Below are positions 26,769 to 36,425 of a DNA stretch of 64,000 nucleotides, piece by piece. Numbering within the stretch: the first letter of the stretch is position 1; each line of letters begins with the position of its first letter. Source of the DNA: Roseococcus sp. (lineage in GTDB: Bacteria > Pseudomonadota > Alphaproteobacteria > Acetobacterales > Acetobacteraceae). The position numbers were made by a program, and so were the translations under genes. A model generated the notes under the pieces. That model was not told the DNA's origin. It made no database searches and was given only the letters and a program-made list of their open reading frames with translations. The stretch is taken from positions 1-64,000 of the forward strand of contig JAOAIK010000030.1 of NCBI GenBank assembly GCA_026414745.1, given 5' to 3'.

Positions 26769-27580
26769 GGGCGGGGCTCGGCCTGCTCGGGCTGCTCGCG
26801 GCCTTCGCGGCCGCCGCGCCCTGGCTCGCGGCGCTGCTCGGGCATGATCCCTTCGCGCCCGACCTGTTCAACCGCTTCGCGCCTCCCTCGGCCGCGCATC
26901 CGCTGGGCACGGACGAGCTCGGGCGGGATCTGCTGCTGCGCCTCGCGCACGGGGCGCGGGTCTCGCTCGCCGTGGGGCTCGCGGCGGCGCTGGCGGCGAC
27001 GCTGATCGGCACCCTGGTGGGGCTGCTCGCCGCCTGGCGCGGGGGGTGGCTGGATGCGGTGCTGATGCGCCTGGCTGACGGGCTGCTGGCGCTGCCCGCG
27101 CTGCCGCTGCTGGTGATCCTCGCCGCCCTCGATCCGGCGGCCGTCGGGCTGCCGCGGGGCGAGGCGCTGGCGGATGTGCTGCGCCTGTCGCTGCTGCTCG
27201 CGGCCTTCGGCTGGGTGGGGGTGGCGCGGCTGGTGCGCGCCGGTGCGCTGTCGCTGCTCGCGCGGGATTACGTGCGCGCGGCGCGGGCGCTCGGCGTCTC
27301 CGAGGCGCGGCTGTTGTGGCGCCATGTGCTGCCGGGCCTCGCCGCGCCCATCGCCATCGCCACCGCGCTGGCGGTGGGCGGGGCGATCCTGGCCGAGAGC
27401 GCGCTCAGCTTCCTCGGCCTCGGCATCGCCCCGCCCGCACCCTCCTGGGGGAACATGCTGGCCAATGCGCAGGAGCTGGTGTTCCAGGCGCCGCTCGCCG
27501 CGCTCTGGCCGGGGCTGGCCATCCTGCTCGCGGTGCTGGGCTGCAACCTTGTTGCGGACGCCATCAGCCGGGGGCGGTGA
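26765..27580 (+). CDS. ABC transporter permease, DppC/OppC type
   Basis: A 271-residue permease, again with a GTG start overlapping the previous stop by 4 bases. Family motifs are the N-terminal HPLGTDELGRDLLLRLAHGA (about residues 46-65), the EAA loop YVRAARALGVSEARLLWRHV (about 169-188) and the C-terminal ALSFLGLGIAPPAPSWGNML. About five hydrophobic helices are visible. It pairs with the DppB-type protein. The operon ends here and two hairpins follow before the convergent glnE. Confidence 0.9.
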   Translation: MRAGLGLLGLLAAFAAAAPWLAALLGHDPFAPDLFNRFAPPSAAHPLGTDELGRDLLLRLAHGARVSLAVGLAAALAATLIGTLVGLLAAWRGGWLDAVLMRLADGLLALPALPLLVILAALDPAAVGLPRGEALADVLRLSLLLAAFGWVGVARLVRAGALSLLARDYVRAARALGVSEARLLWRHVLPGLAAPIAIATALAVGGAILAESALSFLGLGIAPPAPSWGNMLANAQELVFQAPLAALWPGLAILLAVLGCNLVADAISRGR

Positions 27581-27586
27581 TACGGT

Positions 27587-27638
27587 CGGCCGAATGGCCG
27601 GACGCACCGCGCGCAGGGTTGGGGTGGCGGCTGCGCGC
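27587..27638. terminator. Two hairpins between the ABC permease operon and glnE
   Basis: A short stem CGGCC-GAAT-GGCCG (27587-27600) is followed by a perfect 8-base stem GCGCGCAG/CTGCGCGC (27609-27616 with 27631-27638, 14-base loop). They lie between convergent genes and could terminate both transcripts. No T tract follows either one. Confidence 0.4.
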
Positions 27639-27673
27639 CGGAACGAGGTCATGCCAGCGGCCGTGCCGTCTTC

Positions 27674-30610
27674 TCACGGGTCGGAGGAAGCGGCCGCCGG
27701 CATGAGCGGGCCGATCCGCCCCTCGAAGCTGGCACGCACGGCCGCGGCGTGCCGGGCGATCTCGGCGCGCAGGGCCTCCTGGTCCGGCACGGCGCGATGC
27801 AGCAGCGCCGCCGCCTGGTCGCGCATCGCCGCCTCCAGCGTGGCGGGCAGGGCGGGGTCGGCCCAGCGGCCCACGGTGAGGCGCAGCAGCCCGAGCAGGG
27901 TGCGCCAGAGCCGCTCGGCCTCGATCAGCGTCGCCGCCTCGCGCTCCTCGAGCAGCCCGTGGCGGCCGAGGGCGGCGAGCACCTCGCGCGTCGTGCGCCG
28001 CAGCAGGCGCGGCTCGCGCGCCGCATGCGCGACGGTCAGCGCCTGGGCGATGAACTCCACCTCCGTCAGCCCCCCTGGCATGGCCTTGATGTCCCATGGG
28101 CCCTCGGGCGGCAGCTCCTTCAGCAGGCGCGCGCGCATGGCCCGCGCGTCCGCCAGCACCTTTGCGGGATCGCGCGGGGCGGTCAGCGCGGCGTCGAGCG
28201 CGGCGGCGACGGCGCGCGACAGGGCGGGGGGGCCGGCGACCACCCGCGCGCGCGTCAGCGCCATGTGTTCCCAGGTCCAGGCCTGCTCGGCGTGGTAGCG
28301 TTCGAAGGCGGAGAGGCGCACCGCCACCGGTCCCTTGTTGCCCGAGGGGCGCAGCCGCATGTCCACCTCGAAGGCGCGCCCCTCGCGCCCGGGGGCGGTC
28401 AGCGCCGCCACCACCTGGTGCGCGAGGCGGATGAAATATTCGCTGGGGGCGAGGGGCTTCGCGCCGCCCTCGCTCGCCTCGGCCGCCGGGTCGTGGTCGT
28501 AGATCAGGATCAGGTCGAGGTCGGAGGCGGGCAGCATCTCCCGCCCGCCGAGCTTGCCGACCGCGAGCACCGCCATCGCCCCCCCGGCCACCCGGCCGAA
28601 GCGGCGGGCGAAATCGCGCTCCACCGCGGGCAGCAGGGCGGCGATGGCGGCATCGGCGACGGCGCTGCGCTGCTCGCCCGCCGCGTCGGCGTCGAGATGG
28701 CCCTCGAGTGTCGCGGCGTCCACCTCGAACATGCGCTCGGTGACGAGGCGCCGCGTCGCCTCCAGCGCCTCCTCGAGGTCGCGCGCCTCGCGCAGCAGGG
28801 CGGGCAGGGCGGCGAGCGGCTTCTCGCCCGGCGCGGCGAAGCTGCCCGCGAGCAGCCCCTCCAGCGCCGAGGGGTGGCGCGCCATGTGGTCGGCGAGGCG
28901 CGGGGCGGCGCCGAGCAGCAGCGCGAGCCGGTCGAGCAGGCGCGGGTTGCGGTGCAGCAACGAGAGGAACTGCACCCCCGCGGGCAGCCGGTTCAGCAGC
29001 TCGCCCAGCCGGATCATCGCCTGTTCGGGCTCGCGCTGGCGGCCGAAGGCGGCGAGCAGCGCGGGGGTGAGCTCGGTCAGCAGCTCGCGCGCGCGCTCGC
29101 TGCGGGTGGCCCGCGGCCGGCCATGGTGCCAGGCGCGGATCAGCGCGGCGATGGTGGAGGGTTCGCGGAAGCCGAGGCCGCGCAGCGTCTCGAGCGTGGC
29201 CGGATCGTCCTCGACGCCGGTGAAGACCAGGCTGCCCTGCGGCGCCCCGAGGCTCGGGGCCGACTCGAACATGCGGCTGTAGTGGTGCTCCACGCGGCGC
29301 TGGTGCTCGGTCAGCGCCGCGCCGAAGGCGGCGCCGTCGGCGAATCCCATGAAGCGGCCGATGCGGTCGAGCTCCTCCCTCTCCTCGGGCAGGCGATGGG
29401 TCTGGCGGTCCGCCACCATCTGCAGCCTGTGCTCGGTGGTGCGCAGGAACACATAGGCGTCGGCGAGGTCGGCCGCGGCGCGGCGACTCATCTTGCCCGC
29501 GGCGGCCAGCGCGGCGAGAGCGCCGAGGGTGGTGGGGTCGCGCAGGGCGGGGTCGCGCCCGCCCCAGATGAGCTGGAGCACCTGCACGCTGAACTCGATC
29601 TCGCGGATGCCGCCCCGGCCGAGCTTCACGTCATGGCCGGCCACCGCGATCTCGCCGCCCGCGCCGCGCTCGGCCTTGTGGACGTGGATCTGGCGCTTGA
29701 TGGAGTGGATGTCGGCCACCGCGGCGAAATCGAGATGCCGGCGCCAGATCCAGGGGCGGAGTTCGCGCAGGAAGGCCTCGCCCGCCGCGCGGTCGCCCGC
29801 CACCGGGCGGGCCTTGATCATCGCCGCGCGCTCCCAGTTCTGCCCGAGGCTCTCGTAGTAGGAGAGGGCGACGGGCACCGAGACGCAGAGCGGCGTGGCG
29901 TCCGGGCGCAGCCTGAGGTCGGTGCGGAAGACGTAGCCCTCGCCCGTGCGCTCCTCGAGCAGCCGCACCAGGTCGCGCGCCAGCCGCACCCAGGGGGCGG
30001 CGCCGTGCTCCTCGTGGTAGGAAGGCGACTCGGGATCGTGCAGCAGCAGGAGATCCACATCCGAGGAGTAGTTCAGCTCGCGCGCGCCGAGCTTTCCCAT
30101 GCCCAGCACGATGAGGCCGGAGCCCTTCGTGACCTGCCGCGCCTCGGCGCGGGCGCGGGGCAGGGCGATCTGCCCGCGCCGCGCGGCCTCCAGCAGCAGA
30201 TGCGCGCAGGCGAACTCGATGGCGGCGTCCGCGAGGTCGGAGAGCGCGCCGGTCACGCGGTCGAGCGGCCAGAGCCCGCCGAGATCGGCCGCCGCGACCA
30301 GCAGGGCGCCCTGGCGCTTGGCGCGGCGCAGCAGGCTCGCCACCGCCTCGCGCGGGGAGGCGGGGTCGGCGGTGCCGAGCGGCTCGAGCACGGCGGCCAT
30401 CGCCGCCTCCGCGCCGCGGTCGAGCAGGCGGTGCAGCACCGGGGCCTCGCGCAGCGCGAGGTCGGAGAGGAAGGGGCTGTGCGCGCCGATCGCCTCGAGC
30501 AGAGGGCGCGCCTCGGCGCGCTGCGCCAGCAGCCGGGCGGCGTCCTCGCCCTCCGCGAGGCGGGAGAAGAGGCGGGCGACCCCGTCCGGGTCGTGCAGGG
30601 GGCGGGTCAT
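27674..30610 (-). CDS. glnE: Bifunctional glutamine synthetase adenylyltransferase/adenylyl-removing enzyme
   Basis: A 978-residue protein of full GlnE length. The N-terminal adenylyl-removing half has the nucleotidyltransferase motif GMGKLGARELNYSSDVDLLL with Asp184 and Asp186. The C-terminal adenylyltransferase half has a second copy, VGKLGGREMLPASDLDLILI, with its Asp pair near 693-695. Each is followed by a helical GlnD-UR_UTase-like domain. GlnE adds or removes AMP on glutamine synthetase in response to PII and glutamine, tuning nitrogen assimilation. It starts only 23 bases from the divergent AsmA-like gene, an arrangement I cannot explain functionally. Confidence 0.95.
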   Translation of the reverse strand: MTRPLHDPDGVARLFSRLAEGEDAARLLAQRAEARPLLEAIGAHSPFLSDLALREAPVLHRLLDRGAEAAMAAVLEPLGTADPASPREAVASLLRRAKRQGALLVAAADLGGLWPLDRVTGALSDLADAAIEFACAHLLLEAARRGQIALPRARAEARQVTKGSGLIVLGMGKLGARELNYSSDVDLLLLHDPESPSYHEEHGAAPWVRLARDLVRLLEERTGEGYVFRTDLRLRPDATPLCVSVPVALSYYESLGQNWERAAMIKARPVAGDRAAGEAFLRELRPWIWRRHLDFAAVADIHSIKRQIHVHKAERGAGGEIAVAGHDVKLGRGGIREIEFSVQVLQLIWGGRDPALRDPTTLGALAALAAAGKMSRRAAADLADAYVFLRTTEHRLQMVADRQTHRLPEEREELDRIGRFMGFADGAAFGAALTEHQRRVEHHYSRMFESAPSLGAPQGSLVFTGVEDDPATLETLRGLGFREPSTIAALIRAWHHGRPRATRSERARELLTELTPALLAAFGRQREPEQAMIRLGELLNRLPAGVQFLSLLHRNPRLLDRLALLLGAAPRLADHMARHPSALEGLLAGSFAAPGEKPLAALPALLREARDLEEALEATRRLVTERMFEVDAATLEGHLDADAAGEQRSAVADAAIAALLPAVERDFARRFGRVAGGAMAVLAVGKLGGREMLPASDLDLILIYDHDPAAEASEGGAKPLAPSEYFIRLAHQVVAALTAPGREGRAFEVDMRLRPSGNKGPVAVRLSAFERYHAEQAWTWEHMALTRARVVAGPPALSRAVAAALDAALTAPRDPAKVLADARAMRARLLKELPPEGPWDIKAMPGGLTEVEFIAQALTVAHAAREPRLLRRTTREVLAALGRHGLLEEREAATLIEAERLWRTLLGLLRLTVGRWADPALPATLEAAMRDQAAALLHRAVPDQEALRAEIARHAAAVRASFEGRIGPLMPAAASSDP

Positions 30611-30633
30611 GACCGGGCAGGGGAGCCCCCGGG

Positions 30634-33600
30634 ATGAAGGCCGGTCAAGCCCTGCGGGCGCTGCTCACCTTCTGCGTGGCGCTGCCGCTCCTGGCCGGGA
30701 CGGCGCTCGGCGTGCTCGCGTGGCGGCTCTCCCATGCGCCGCTCGAGTCCGACCTGCTGGCACGGCAGATCGAGCGGGCGGCCAATGCCGCGGGCGGGCC
30801 GCTCACCCTCTCGATCGGGCGCGCCTTCCTTGCCTGGGGCGGCTTCCGGGGCGAGGGCGCGCCGCTCGAAATCCGCGTCACCGGCGCGCGGCTGCGCGAT
30901 GCGGCCGGGCAGACCGTGGCGCTGCTGCCCGATGCGGAGGTCACGCTCGCGCTGCGCCCGCTGCTGCGCGGGGTGCTGGCGCCGGCCACGGTGGAGCTGC
31001 TCGGCCCCACCCTGCACCTCAAGCGCGACGCGGCGGGCGCCCTGGCCCTCGATGCGCCCGGCGCGGCCGCCCCCCCTGGCGGGGCGCCCGCCGGGCCGGA
31101 GGCCGACGGAGCCGGGCTGCTGCTCGTGCTCGCCGATCTGATGCGCCCCGCCGAGGAGCGCGCCGCCCACACCGCGCTGCGCCGCGTGCGGCTGATCGCG
31201 GGCCAGCTCACCCTGCGCGACGAGCGGCTCGACATCGCCTGGGCGCTGAGCGATGCGCGCCTCACCCTGCAGCGGCGCCCCGGCGGCGGGGTGGAGGCGC
31301 AGGGCGAGGCCGTGCTGCGCGCCCTGCCCGCCGAGGGCGAGGCGATGGTCGTGCCCGTGCATCTCTCCGGCGGGGCGGCGGGCAGTCCCGCGCGGCTGAC
31401 GCTGCGCCTCGATCTGCCCGTGCTGCGCCCGCCCGAGCTCGCGCGCCTGCTGCCGCCGCTCGCGCCCCTCGCGCTGCTCGATGCGCCGCTCGCCGTGCAG
31501 GCGCGGTTCGCCTTCGACGAGGCGGGGCGGGCGCTCGGGGCGGGCCTCGCCTTCCAGGCGACCGAGGAGGGGCGGCTGCAGCCCCACCGGGGCTTCGCCA
31601 TCCGCTTCGCCGCGCTGGAGGCCGAGCTTTCGGGCAGCGCCGAGCGCCTGGTGCTGGAGCGCGCGCGCATCGAGCTGCCCGGCGCCGCGGGCACCGCCCT
31701 CGAGGCGGCGGGCGAGCTCAGCCTCGGCCCCGAGGGCTGGGCGGGGCCGCTGCACCTGCTCCTGAGCGAGGCGGATCTGCCGGCCCTGCCCGCGCTCTGG
31801 CCGCCCGAACTCGCCCCCGAGGCGCGCGAGCAGGCGCGGCTCGCCCTCATCGCGGGGCGGGTGGAGGAGGCGCGGCTCAGCCTCGATCTGCGCGCCGGGC
31901 CCGATCTCGCGGGCTGGGAGGTCGCGGGCGGGCGGGGGGCGCTGCGGCTGCGCCAGGCGCGGCTCGCGCCCCCGGGCCTCTCGCCCGTGGCGCTCGATTC
32001 GGCCGAACTCTCCGCGCGGCTCGGGGCCGAGGAGGGTGTGCTGGAGGCGCTGCGCCTCGTGCTTCCGGCCCCCGCCTCCGGCGCCCCTGCCCCGATGATC
32101 GTCGCCGCGGGCGGGCTCCGCCGCGGCCCGGAGGGCTGGGGCGGAAGCCTCGACCTCGCCCTCGACCGCACCCGCTTCCAGGACCTGCCGGTGCTCTGGC
32201 CGCAGGGGCTGGGCGAGGGGGCGCGGCGCTGGATCACGGAGAACATCACCGAGGGCGAAATCAGCGAAGGACGCTGGCGCTTCACCCTGGGCCCGGGGGA
32301 GGGCGGGGCGGGGCTGCGCCTCGTCGGGCTGGAGGGGGAGCTCGCCGCAACCGGGGCGAGCGTGCATTTCCTGCGCCCCATGCCGCCCGTCACCGGGGTG
32401 GCCGCCCGCGCCCGCTTCTCCCTGGACGAAGTGAGTGTCGCCACCTTGGGCGGGCTCCTTTCGCTCGGCGGCCCCCCGATCCGGGCGCGGGAGGCGGCGC
32501 TGCGCTTCCTCTTCCGCCCCGCGGGCGAGCCGGACCTCGCGGAGATGTCCTTCCAGCTCGCCGGGCCGCTTGTCGAACTCGCCGCCGCGCTGCGCCACCC
32601 GCGCCTCGGGCTGTTCGAGCGCCGGCCCTTCCCGGTCGAGGTGGCGGCCGGCGGCTTCGAGGGGCGGCTGCTGCTCGGCTTCCCCCTGCTCGACCGCCTC
32701 TCCATGGACGAGGTGCGGCTGCGCGCGGAGGCGCGGGCGCAGGGGGTGCGGCTCGCCCGCCTGCTCTTCGAGCGCGACCTCGAGGAGGCGCAGATGGAGG
32801 TGGTCGCGGATACCGAGCAGCTCCGCCTCGCCGGCACGGGCAGCCTCGCGGGCATCGCCGCGCGCTATGGGGCGGATCTCGACTTCCGCCCCGGCCCTGC
32901 GGCGCAGGTGGTGTTCCGCCACACGGCGAGCCTGCGCGCGGAGGCGCAGCAGCTGGCCGGGCTGGGGCTGGATGCGGGGGAGCTGCTGCGCGGCCCCCTC
33001 GGGATCGAGACGCGCGGCGAGCAGCGCCGCAACGGCCAGCACCAGGTGGCCATCCGCGCCGATCTGCGCGCCGCCGCCATGGCCTTCCCGCCGCTCGGAT
33101 GGAGCAAGGCGCCCGGCCAGCCCGCCTCCGCCGAGGCCTCGCTGCGCCTCATCGGCGAGCAGGTGACCAGCCTCGAATCGGTGCGGATCGAGGCGCCCGA
33201 CCTCGCCCTGCGCGGGCGGATCGCGGCGCGCGCGGGGCGCATCGAGCGGGTGGAGCTGCAGGAGAGCACGCTGGCCGGCTCGCGCTTCGCCGGCGATGCG
33301 CGGGCGGGGGCGCGGCCGGGCGAGCCCTGGGCGGTGACGCTGCGCGGCCCGGTGCTCGACCTGCGCGCCGCCATGGCCGCCCCGCGCGAGGCCGAGCGCG
33401 GGGCCGAGCGCGGGGCAGGGGGCGCGGCGCGCCAGCCGCCGCTCGCGCTCGACCTGCGCTTCGACCGGGTGCTGCTCGGCCCGGGCCGCGAGCTCTTCGC
33501 GCTGCAGGCGCGGGCGCGGCTCGACGAGGCGGGGGTGCTGCGCGAGGCGGGGCTGCGCGGGCGCACCGCGCGCGCGGCCGGGGGGTTCGACCTCGCCATC

Positions 33601-34212
33601 ACCCCCGCGGCGGGCGAGCGGCGCGGCCTGCGCGGCACGGCCGAGGACGGCGGCGCGCTGCTGCGCGCCTTCGGGCTGACGGAGTCCATCCAGGGCGGGC
33701 GGCTGAGCCTCTCGGGCGAGTTCGCGCACCCGCGCCCCGGCGCGCCCCTCTCCGGCACGGCGGAGCTGGAGGGCTTCGCGGTGCGCAACGCCCCGGCGCT
33801 GGGCAAGCTGTTGCAGGCCATCACGGTGTTCGGCGTCTTCGACGCGATTCAGGGCGGCGCGGGGCTCGCCTTCACCCGTGCCGTGGTGCCCTTCACCCTG
33901 ACGCCCGATCTGCTGCGGGTGCAGGAGGCGCGGGCCTTCTCGCCCTCGCTCGGCCTCACCGTCCAGGGGAGGCTCCAGCGGGACAGCAACACGCTGGACA
34001 TGGAGGGCACCATCGTCCCCGCCTATGTGGTGAACACGCTGCTCGGCAATCTGCCGGTGATCGGGCGGCTGTTCAGCCCCGAGCGCGGCGGGGGGCTCTT
34101 CGCCGCCGCCTTCCGGGTGCGCGGCCCGGTCGATGACCCGGAGGTGACCGTCAATCCGCTCTCCGCCCTCACACCGGGCTTCCTGAGGGGGATTTTCGGG
34201 CTCGGACAATAG
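30634..34212 (+). CDS. Giant AsmA/YhdP-like protein
   Basis: A 1192-residue protein with one N-terminal transmembrane helix (about residues 5-29, LRALLTFCVALPLLAGTALG) and a very long periplasmic part rich in beta strands. The C-terminal section (about residues 1010-1150), with SGEFAHPRPGAPLSGTAELE, FGVFDAIQGG and NLPVIGRLFSPERGGGLF, matches the AsmA-like C-terminal domain of YhdP/TamB-type proteins. Such proteins are thought to form bridge-like grooves that move phospholipids between inner and outer membranes. DUF3971-like repeats are expected in the middle. The start follows AGGGGAG. Confidence 0.85.
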   Translation: MKAGQALRALLTFCVALPLLAGTALGVLAWRLSHAPLESDLLARQIERAANAAGGPLTLSIGRAFLAWGGFRGEGAPLEIRVTGARLRDAAGQTVALLPDAEVTLALRPLLRGVLAPATVELLGPTLHLKRDAAGALALDAPGAAAPPGGAPAGPEADGAGLLLVLADLMRPAEERAAHTALRRVRLIAGQLTLRDERLDIAWALSDARLTLQRRPGGGVEAQGEAVLRALPAEGEAMVVPVHLSGGAAGSPARLTLRLDLPVLRPPELARLLPPLAPLALLDAPLAVQARFAFDEAGRALGAGLAFQATEEGRLQPHRGFAIRFAALEAELSGSAERLVLERARIELPGAAGTALEAAGELSLGPEGWAGPLHLLLSEADLPALPALWPPELAPEAREQARLALIAGRVEEARLSLDLRAGPDLAGWEVAGGRGALRLRQARLAPPGLSPVALDSAELSARLGAEEGVLEALRLVLPAPASGAPAPMIVAAGGLRRGPEGWGGSLDLALDRTRFQDLPVLWPQGLGEGARRWITENITEGEISEGRWRFTLGPGEGGAGLRLVGLEGELAATGASVHFLRPMPPVTGVAARARFSLDEVSVATLGGLLSLGGPPIRAREAALRFLFRPAGEPDLAEMSFQLAGPLVELAAALRHPRLGLFERRPFPVEVAAGGFEGRLLLGFPLLDRLSMDEVRLRAEARAQGVRLARLLFERDLEEAQMEVVADTEQLRLAGTGSLAGIAARYGADLDFRPGPAAQVVFRHTASLRAEAQQLAGLGLDAGELLRGPLGIETRGEQRRNGQHQVAIRADLRAAAMAFPPLGWSKAPGQPASAEASLRLIGEQVTSLESVRIEAPDLALRGRIAARAGRIERVELQESTLAGSRFAGDARAGARPGEPWAVTLRGPVLDLRAAMAAPREAERGAERGAGGAARQPPLALDLRFDRVLLGPGRELFALQARARLDEAGVLREAGLRGRTARAAGGFDLAITPAAGERRGLRGTAEDGGALLRAFGLTESIQGGRLSLSGEFAHPRPGAPLSGTAELEGFAVRNAPALGKLLQAITVFGVFDAIQGGAGLAFTRAVVPFTLTPDLLRVQEARAFSPSLGLTVQGRLQRDSNTLDMEGTIVPAYVVNTLLGNLPVIGRLFSPERGGGLFAAAFRVRGPVDDPEVTVNPLSALTPGFLRGIFGLGQ

Positions 34213-34279
34213 CGCGCATTAGCGGAACCGAAAGGCGGCCGCCTCCATACGGCGCGGGCAACCAGAAGTTGGAGGCTTC

Positions 34280-36379
34280 ATGGCGCTCGACCTGCGATGT
34301 CTCGCGGCCTCGGTGCGCACGCCGCTGCTCGGCGTCGCCCTTGTTCTCGCCGTGCTCGCGCTGGTCCCGGCCTTCTCCGTCCTGGGCGAGGCGCTGCGGG
34401 CACGAGAGGCGGCGCGGGTGGCTTATGCGATGAACCTCGCCGCGGCCCGGCTCAACGAGGGCCTGTTCGAGGTGCTGCTGGAACGCGCGCAGACCAACGC
34501 CGCCCTGGCCGCCGCCACCCCCGCCGCGGCCGAGGCGCGCGCGGCGATCGAGGCGCATCGCCGCCGCTTCGCCGAGCGCACGGACGCGGCGCTGCGCCAC
34601 CTCGCCGAGGCGCGCACGCCCGAGGCCGCGCGGCTCGCGGGCGAGATCGGCGCGGCCCTGCCCGGCCTGGAGGAGCTGCGCCGCCAGGCCGATGCCGACA
34701 TGGCGCGCCCGCGCGAAGCGCGCAGCGCCGCGCTCGCCGAGGGCGGCTTCCATCGCCGCCTCTCGGAGTTCGTGGAGGCGCAGCAGTCCGCCTGGGCCGC
34801 CATGCTCGCCGCGACCGGCGAGGTCGATCCCCTGGTGGCGCGCCTCAACATGCTGATCCAGGCGAGCTGGATCGCGCGCGACGCCTCCGGGCGCGAGCGC
34901 AGCGCGGTGGCCGGCGCCATCGCCGCGAACCGCGCCGTGAACGCGACGGAACGCGCGACGATCGGCGCCTCCCGCGCCGCGGTGGACGCCGCGTGGCGGA
35001 TGGTCCTCGCCGAGCGCGCCGCCAGCGAGCACCCGGCGCTGCGCGCCGCGGTGGAGACGGCGCGGCGCGAGTATTTCGAGGCCTTCCGCACCCTCGCCGC
35101 CCAGCAGGCGGAGGCGGGGCCCCAGCGCATGCCCGCCTCGGCCTTCATCGAGCGCACCACCCCGCAGATCGGCGCGCTGCTCGCGGTGCGCGACGCGGCG
35201 GCGCTGCTGAACGCGGAGCGCCTGCGGGCGCTGGTGGCGGCCGGCGAGCGACGGGCGGCGGTGGCCGCGGCCGTGCTGGGCGGCACGCTTCTGGCGCTCG
35301 GCCTCAGCGTCTGGCTCCTCGCCGCGCGGCTGCTGCGGCCGCTCGCGCGCCTGCAGGCCGAGACGGCGCGCCTCGCCTCGGGCGACTACGGGCGCGAGGT
35401 GGCGGGCACCCTCCGCGCCGACGAGTTGGGGGCGCTCGCGCGCGCGCTGGAGGCGCTGCGGCAGGAGGCGCTCCGCGCCCGCGCGCTGGAGGCGGAGCAG
35501 GAGGCCGCGCGCACCCGCCGCGCGGCAGAGGAGCGCGAGGGGCGGCTTGCGCTGGCCGGGCGCCTCGAAGCCTCGCTCGGCGAGGCCCTGGCCCGGCTGA
35601 ACGCCCGCGGCGAGGAGCTGCGCGCCGCGGCCCAGTCGCTCGACACCACCGCCGCGCAAACGGCGGTCTTCTCGGCCGAAGCCGCCGCGGGCGCGGGCCG
35701 CGCCACGCAGAATGTGCAGACCGTGGCCGCGGCCGCCGAGCAGCTCGCCGCCTCGGTGGGCGAGATCACGCGGCGCGTCAGCCACGCCGCCGCGGTGGCC
35801 GCGCGCGCCGCCGAGGAATCCCGGGCGACCGACGCCACCATGACGGCGCTGTCCGCCGCCGCCGAGCGCATCGGCGAGGTGGTGCGGCTGATCGAGGGCA
35901 TCGCGGGGCAGACCAATCTGCTGGCTCTCAACGCGACGATCGAGGCGGCGCGGGCGGGCGAGGCCGGAAAGGGCTTCGCGGTGGTGGCGGGCGAAGTGAA
36001 GTCGCTCGCCGCCCAGACCGGCCGCGCCACCGGCGAGATCGCCGAGCAGATCGGGGCCATCCAGCAGGCGACGCAGGACGCCCTGCGCTCCATCCAGGCG
36101 ATCGGCGGCGTGGTGGAGGAGATCAACGAGGCCGCGGCGGCCATCGCTGCGGCGGTGGAGGAACAGGGCGCCGCCACCCGCGAGATCGCGCGCGGGCTCG
36201 CCGAGGCGGCAGCCGGCACGGAGGAGGTCTCGACGCGCATCGCCGAGCTCGGGCGACGGGCGGGGCAGACGAAGGACGCCGCCGCCTCCCTCAGCGAAGC
36301 CAGCCGTGACATCGGGCAGCAGGGGGCGATGCTGCGCGCGGGCTTCGGCAACATGCTGGAGGGTCTGCGCGCGGCCTGA
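34280..36379 (+). CDS. Methyl-accepting chemotaxis protein with periplasmic sensor and HAMP domain
   Basis: A 699-residue chemoreceptor. The first membrane helix is near residues 14-34 and the second near 328-350, leaving a mostly helical periplasmic sensor of about 290 residues. A HAMP domain follows (about 348-400), then a coiled-coil signalling domain with the conserved hairpin tip [20 protein letters not shown] near 543-562. It would bind CheW and CheA at the tip and control the flagellar motor. There is no C-terminal CheR-docking pentapeptide. It starts after GGAGG and is followed by a CoxL-like gene with no clear link. The ligand is unknown. Confidence 0.9.
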   Translation: MALDLRCLAASVRTPLLGVALVLAVLALVPAFSVLGEALRAREAARVAYAMNLAAARLNEGLFEVLLERAQTNAALAAATPAAAEARAAIEAHRRRFAERTDAALRHLAEARTPEAARLAGEIGAALPGLEELRRQADADMARPREARSAALAEGGFHRRLSEFVEAQQSAWAAMLAATGEVDPLVARLNMLIQASWIARDASGRERSAVAGAIAANRAVNATERATIGASRAAVDAAWRMVLAERAASEHPALRAAVETARREYFEAFRTLAAQQAEAGPQRMPASAFIERTTPQIGALLAVRDAAALLNAERLRALVAAGERRAAVAAAVLGGTLLALGLSVWLLAARLLRPLARLQAETARLASGDYGREVAGTLRADELGALARALEALRQEALRARALEAEQEAARTRRAAEEREGRLALAGRLEASLGEALARLNARGEELRAAAQSLDTTAAQTAVFSAEAAAGAGRATQNVQTVAAAAEQLAASVGEITRRVSHAAAVAARAAEESRATDATMTALSAAAERIGEVVRLIEGIAGQTNLLALNATIEAARAGEAGKGFAVVAGEVKSLAAQTGRATGEIAEQIGAIQQATQDALRSIQAIGGVVEEINEAAAAIAAAVEEQGAATREIARGLAEAAAGTEEVSTRIAELGRRAGQTKDAAASLSEASRDIGQQGAMLRAGFGNMLEGLRAA

Positions 36380-36388
36380 GCCGGGCAG

Positions 36389-36425
36389 GGGACGGGCGGC
36401 GGCGGCCGGTGTAGGCTTGGCACCA
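36389..36425 (+). promoter_or_regulatory. Possible leaderless promoter of the second CoxL-like gene
   Basis: GGGACG (36389-36394), 17 bases, then TAGGCT (36412-36417). The expected start 7 bases further coincides with the ATG at 36425, which has no ribosome binding site. Leaderless mRNAs are frequent in some high-GC bacteria. The -35 box is weak. Confidence 0.3.

Noticed and set aside
27749-30637. A 962-codon open frame on the plus strand
   Set aside because: It is the antisense of glnE, which has all its motifs on the minus strand.
30607-34209. A 1200-codon open frame on the minus strand
   Set aside because: It is antisense to the AsmA/YhdP-like gene and its translation is low complexity with no motif.
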